Positions 62,901-64,000 of a stretch of DNA of 64,000 nucleotides are shown piece after piece. Source of the stretch: Tetrahymena thermophila SB210 (lineage: Eukaryota > Ciliophora > Oligohymenophorea > Hymenostomatida > Tetrahymenidae); contig NW_002476387.1 in NCBI RefSeq assembly GCF_000189635.1, positions 558,001 to 622,000 of the forward strand, given 5' to 3'. Position 1 is the first letter of the stretch. Each line of letters begins with the position of its first letter. The notes under the pieces are model-generated. The model did no database searches. It was not told the origin of the DNA and saw only the letters and a program-made list of their open reading frames with translations. The position numbers and the translations under genes were made by a program.

Positions 62901-63987
62901 ATCTAACTCTTTATGGGTAATTAAGGCATCTTCGTAAAAGAGTTCATAGAATTTACCTATTTTGATTTTAAAAATAACATATCACTTACTTACTAACTCA
63001 AAATATTTTATATCTTTTTCTTTACCTAGCTTAAAAAAAAGAATTTTATCAAAATTAGTAGACTTAATTTCCCAGTATTATCTCATAACAGGTGTGAATT
63101 ACTTTAACGACTCTGGAGGTACGTAAAGAGTAGTAGGATCATAATTAGGATCCGTCCTCTTTCTTTTCTTTGAATCCATAGCATTTTCTGGTAGCGCAAA
63201 ATAGGGAGTAGTGTCATCTAATTAATCTACAGCAGCTCTTGCTAAATCATTTTCTTAATCACAATTTATAAACTCATCTTCTGCTTTTTTAGCTGTACTT
63301 TATTTAGTTGCTGATTTTTTAGCACTTTCTTATCCAAATTTGGGAGTACTCTTTGTTGCTCCTGCTTTTTAATTATAAAAATTAAATTATTGGCTTGCTA
63401 AATCATTTTCTTTATCATTAATATTTTATATTAAGTATTTCAAATTTATGATAATTGTTACCTTTTGAAGCTGAACCAGTTTTCTTGACAGGTGTTTTTT
63501 ACTAACTTTGTTTTTGTTTGCGTTTAGGCTTAACTTCTTCATCACTATCTTCAATAAAATCATCATCATCTTCTTCATCTTCAATGTCTTCTATATCATC
63601 TTCCTTAAAAGATTCATCATCATTATCTTCATCAATCATATCATTTTTTTAAAACCTTATTCCTTTTTTCTAGCTATTTTTCTAAGGGCTAGTATGAGAA
63701 AATTATTTTAAATCTTCTGGATTAAAAACATCATCTTCATCAGAATCTATTGCCAATTTAGGACGTTTTAAATTACTTTTTCTGGTACCCTAAACGCTTG
63801 AATTTGCTACTTCTGTATCATCACAAGTAGAAATTTCCTTAACTTCTTTATTGCTCTTTTATGTAGATAAAGAAATTTGAGTGGATTCAGCAATTTTATT
63901 ATCGTTTTAGGCCTATTCCTTCTCCATCTCTTCTCTTTTCCTTCTCTACACATTTCCAAAAAAGCTTAATAGTGAACTTTGCTTCAT
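59942..63987 (-). CDS. MSH6: MSH6, MutS-family mismatch repair ATPase
   Basis: Start ATG 63987-63985, stop TGA 59944-59942; introns near 63380-63460, 62960-63010, 62280-62345, 61050-61110 and 60139-60200. About 1,240 residues, the usual MSH6 size. The protein opens with a PCNA-binding box (Q3-x-x-L6-x-x-F9-F10, text KQSSLLSFF), then an acidic Lys/Asp/Glu-rich disordered linker. MutS domain I follows with [11 protein letters not shown] (about 62960-62925), which carries the Phe-x-Glu that contacts the mispair, and [13 protein letters not shown]. The lever and clamp regions come next. The ATPase carries Walker [10 protein letters not shown] (about 60675-60700), the [18 protein letters not shown] signature, Walker [16 protein letters not shown] and the ATHYH histidine loop. 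MSH6 pairs with MSH2 to detect base mismatches and small loops in the nucleus. Both the Phe-x-Glu motif and the PIP box favour MSH6 over MSH2 to MSH5. All catalytic motifs are intact. Confidence 0.95.
63958..63984 (-). other. PCNA-interacting (PIP) box of MSH6
   Basis: Residues 2-10 read KQSSLLSFF, matching Q-x-x-(L/I/M)-x-x-F-F. In other eukaryotes the MSH6 N-terminal PIP box tethers the protein to replication forks. Its presence at the very N-terminus also supports the chosen start codon. Confidence 0.88.
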
Positions 63988-64000
63988 TTTCAAATTATTA

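Noticed and set aside
1-64000. Bacterial-type features (operons, CRISPR, Shine-Dalgarno sites, insertion sequences)
   Set aside because: The code, introns and gene content are eukaryotic; no such element was seen.

Overview
The window looks like macronuclear DNA of a ciliate close to Tetrahymena. It is extremely A+T-rich. Long reading frames appear only when TAA and TAG are read as glutamine and TGA is the sole stop, and genes are broken by short A+T-rich GT..AG introns. Products were assigned by reading the frames under that code and recognising motifs; no database search was possible. A standard-code view shows only fragments.

Layout. 1-1203 (+): 3' part of a coiled-coil gene. 1744-3255 (+): uncharacterised gene with RP-rich motifs. 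3630-5189 (-): CIAO1/Cia1 WD40 protein of cytosolic Fe-S assembly. 5949-6330 (+): complex III hinge protein (UQCRH/QCR6 type), 74 residues. 7542-11599 (+): SAS-4/CPAP-like centriole protein ending in a TCP10 (G-box) domain. 11789-12790 (+): probable mitoribosomal mS35. 13456-14208 (-): orphan gene. 14730-17049 (+): CCDC112-like protein. 17513-34763 (-): one very large HECT E3 ubiquitin ligase, about 5,000 residues, filling over a quarter of the window. 34764-38000: gene-poor stretch. 38001-40312 (+): sphingosine-1-phosphate lyase. 41991-46508 (+): TBC1D31 homologue (WD40, TBC, coiled coil). 47763-53838 (+): protein kinase fused to TPR arrays. 55074-56048 (-): seven-helix membrane protein. 57633-58805 (-): FG nucleoporin of the Nup58/Nup49 family. 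59942-63987 (-): MSH6 mismatch-repair ATPase with an N-terminal PCNA-binding motif.

Most genes are ordinary eukaryotic housekeeping genes. The clearest theme is centriole and cilium biology: SAS-4/CPAP, CCDC112 and TBC1D31 lie within 39 kb, and their human counterparts act at centrioles or centriolar satellites. This may be chance. The less familiar items are the giant HECT ligase with a RanBP2-type zinc finger, the kinase-TPR fusion, the orphan gene, the seven-helix protein and the nearly symmetric cysteine layout of the hinge protein. I saw no tRNA, rRNA, CRISPR array, transposon or telomere repeat. Intergenic regions are A+T-rich with short simple repeats; promoters and poly(A) signals cannot be called reliably by eye.
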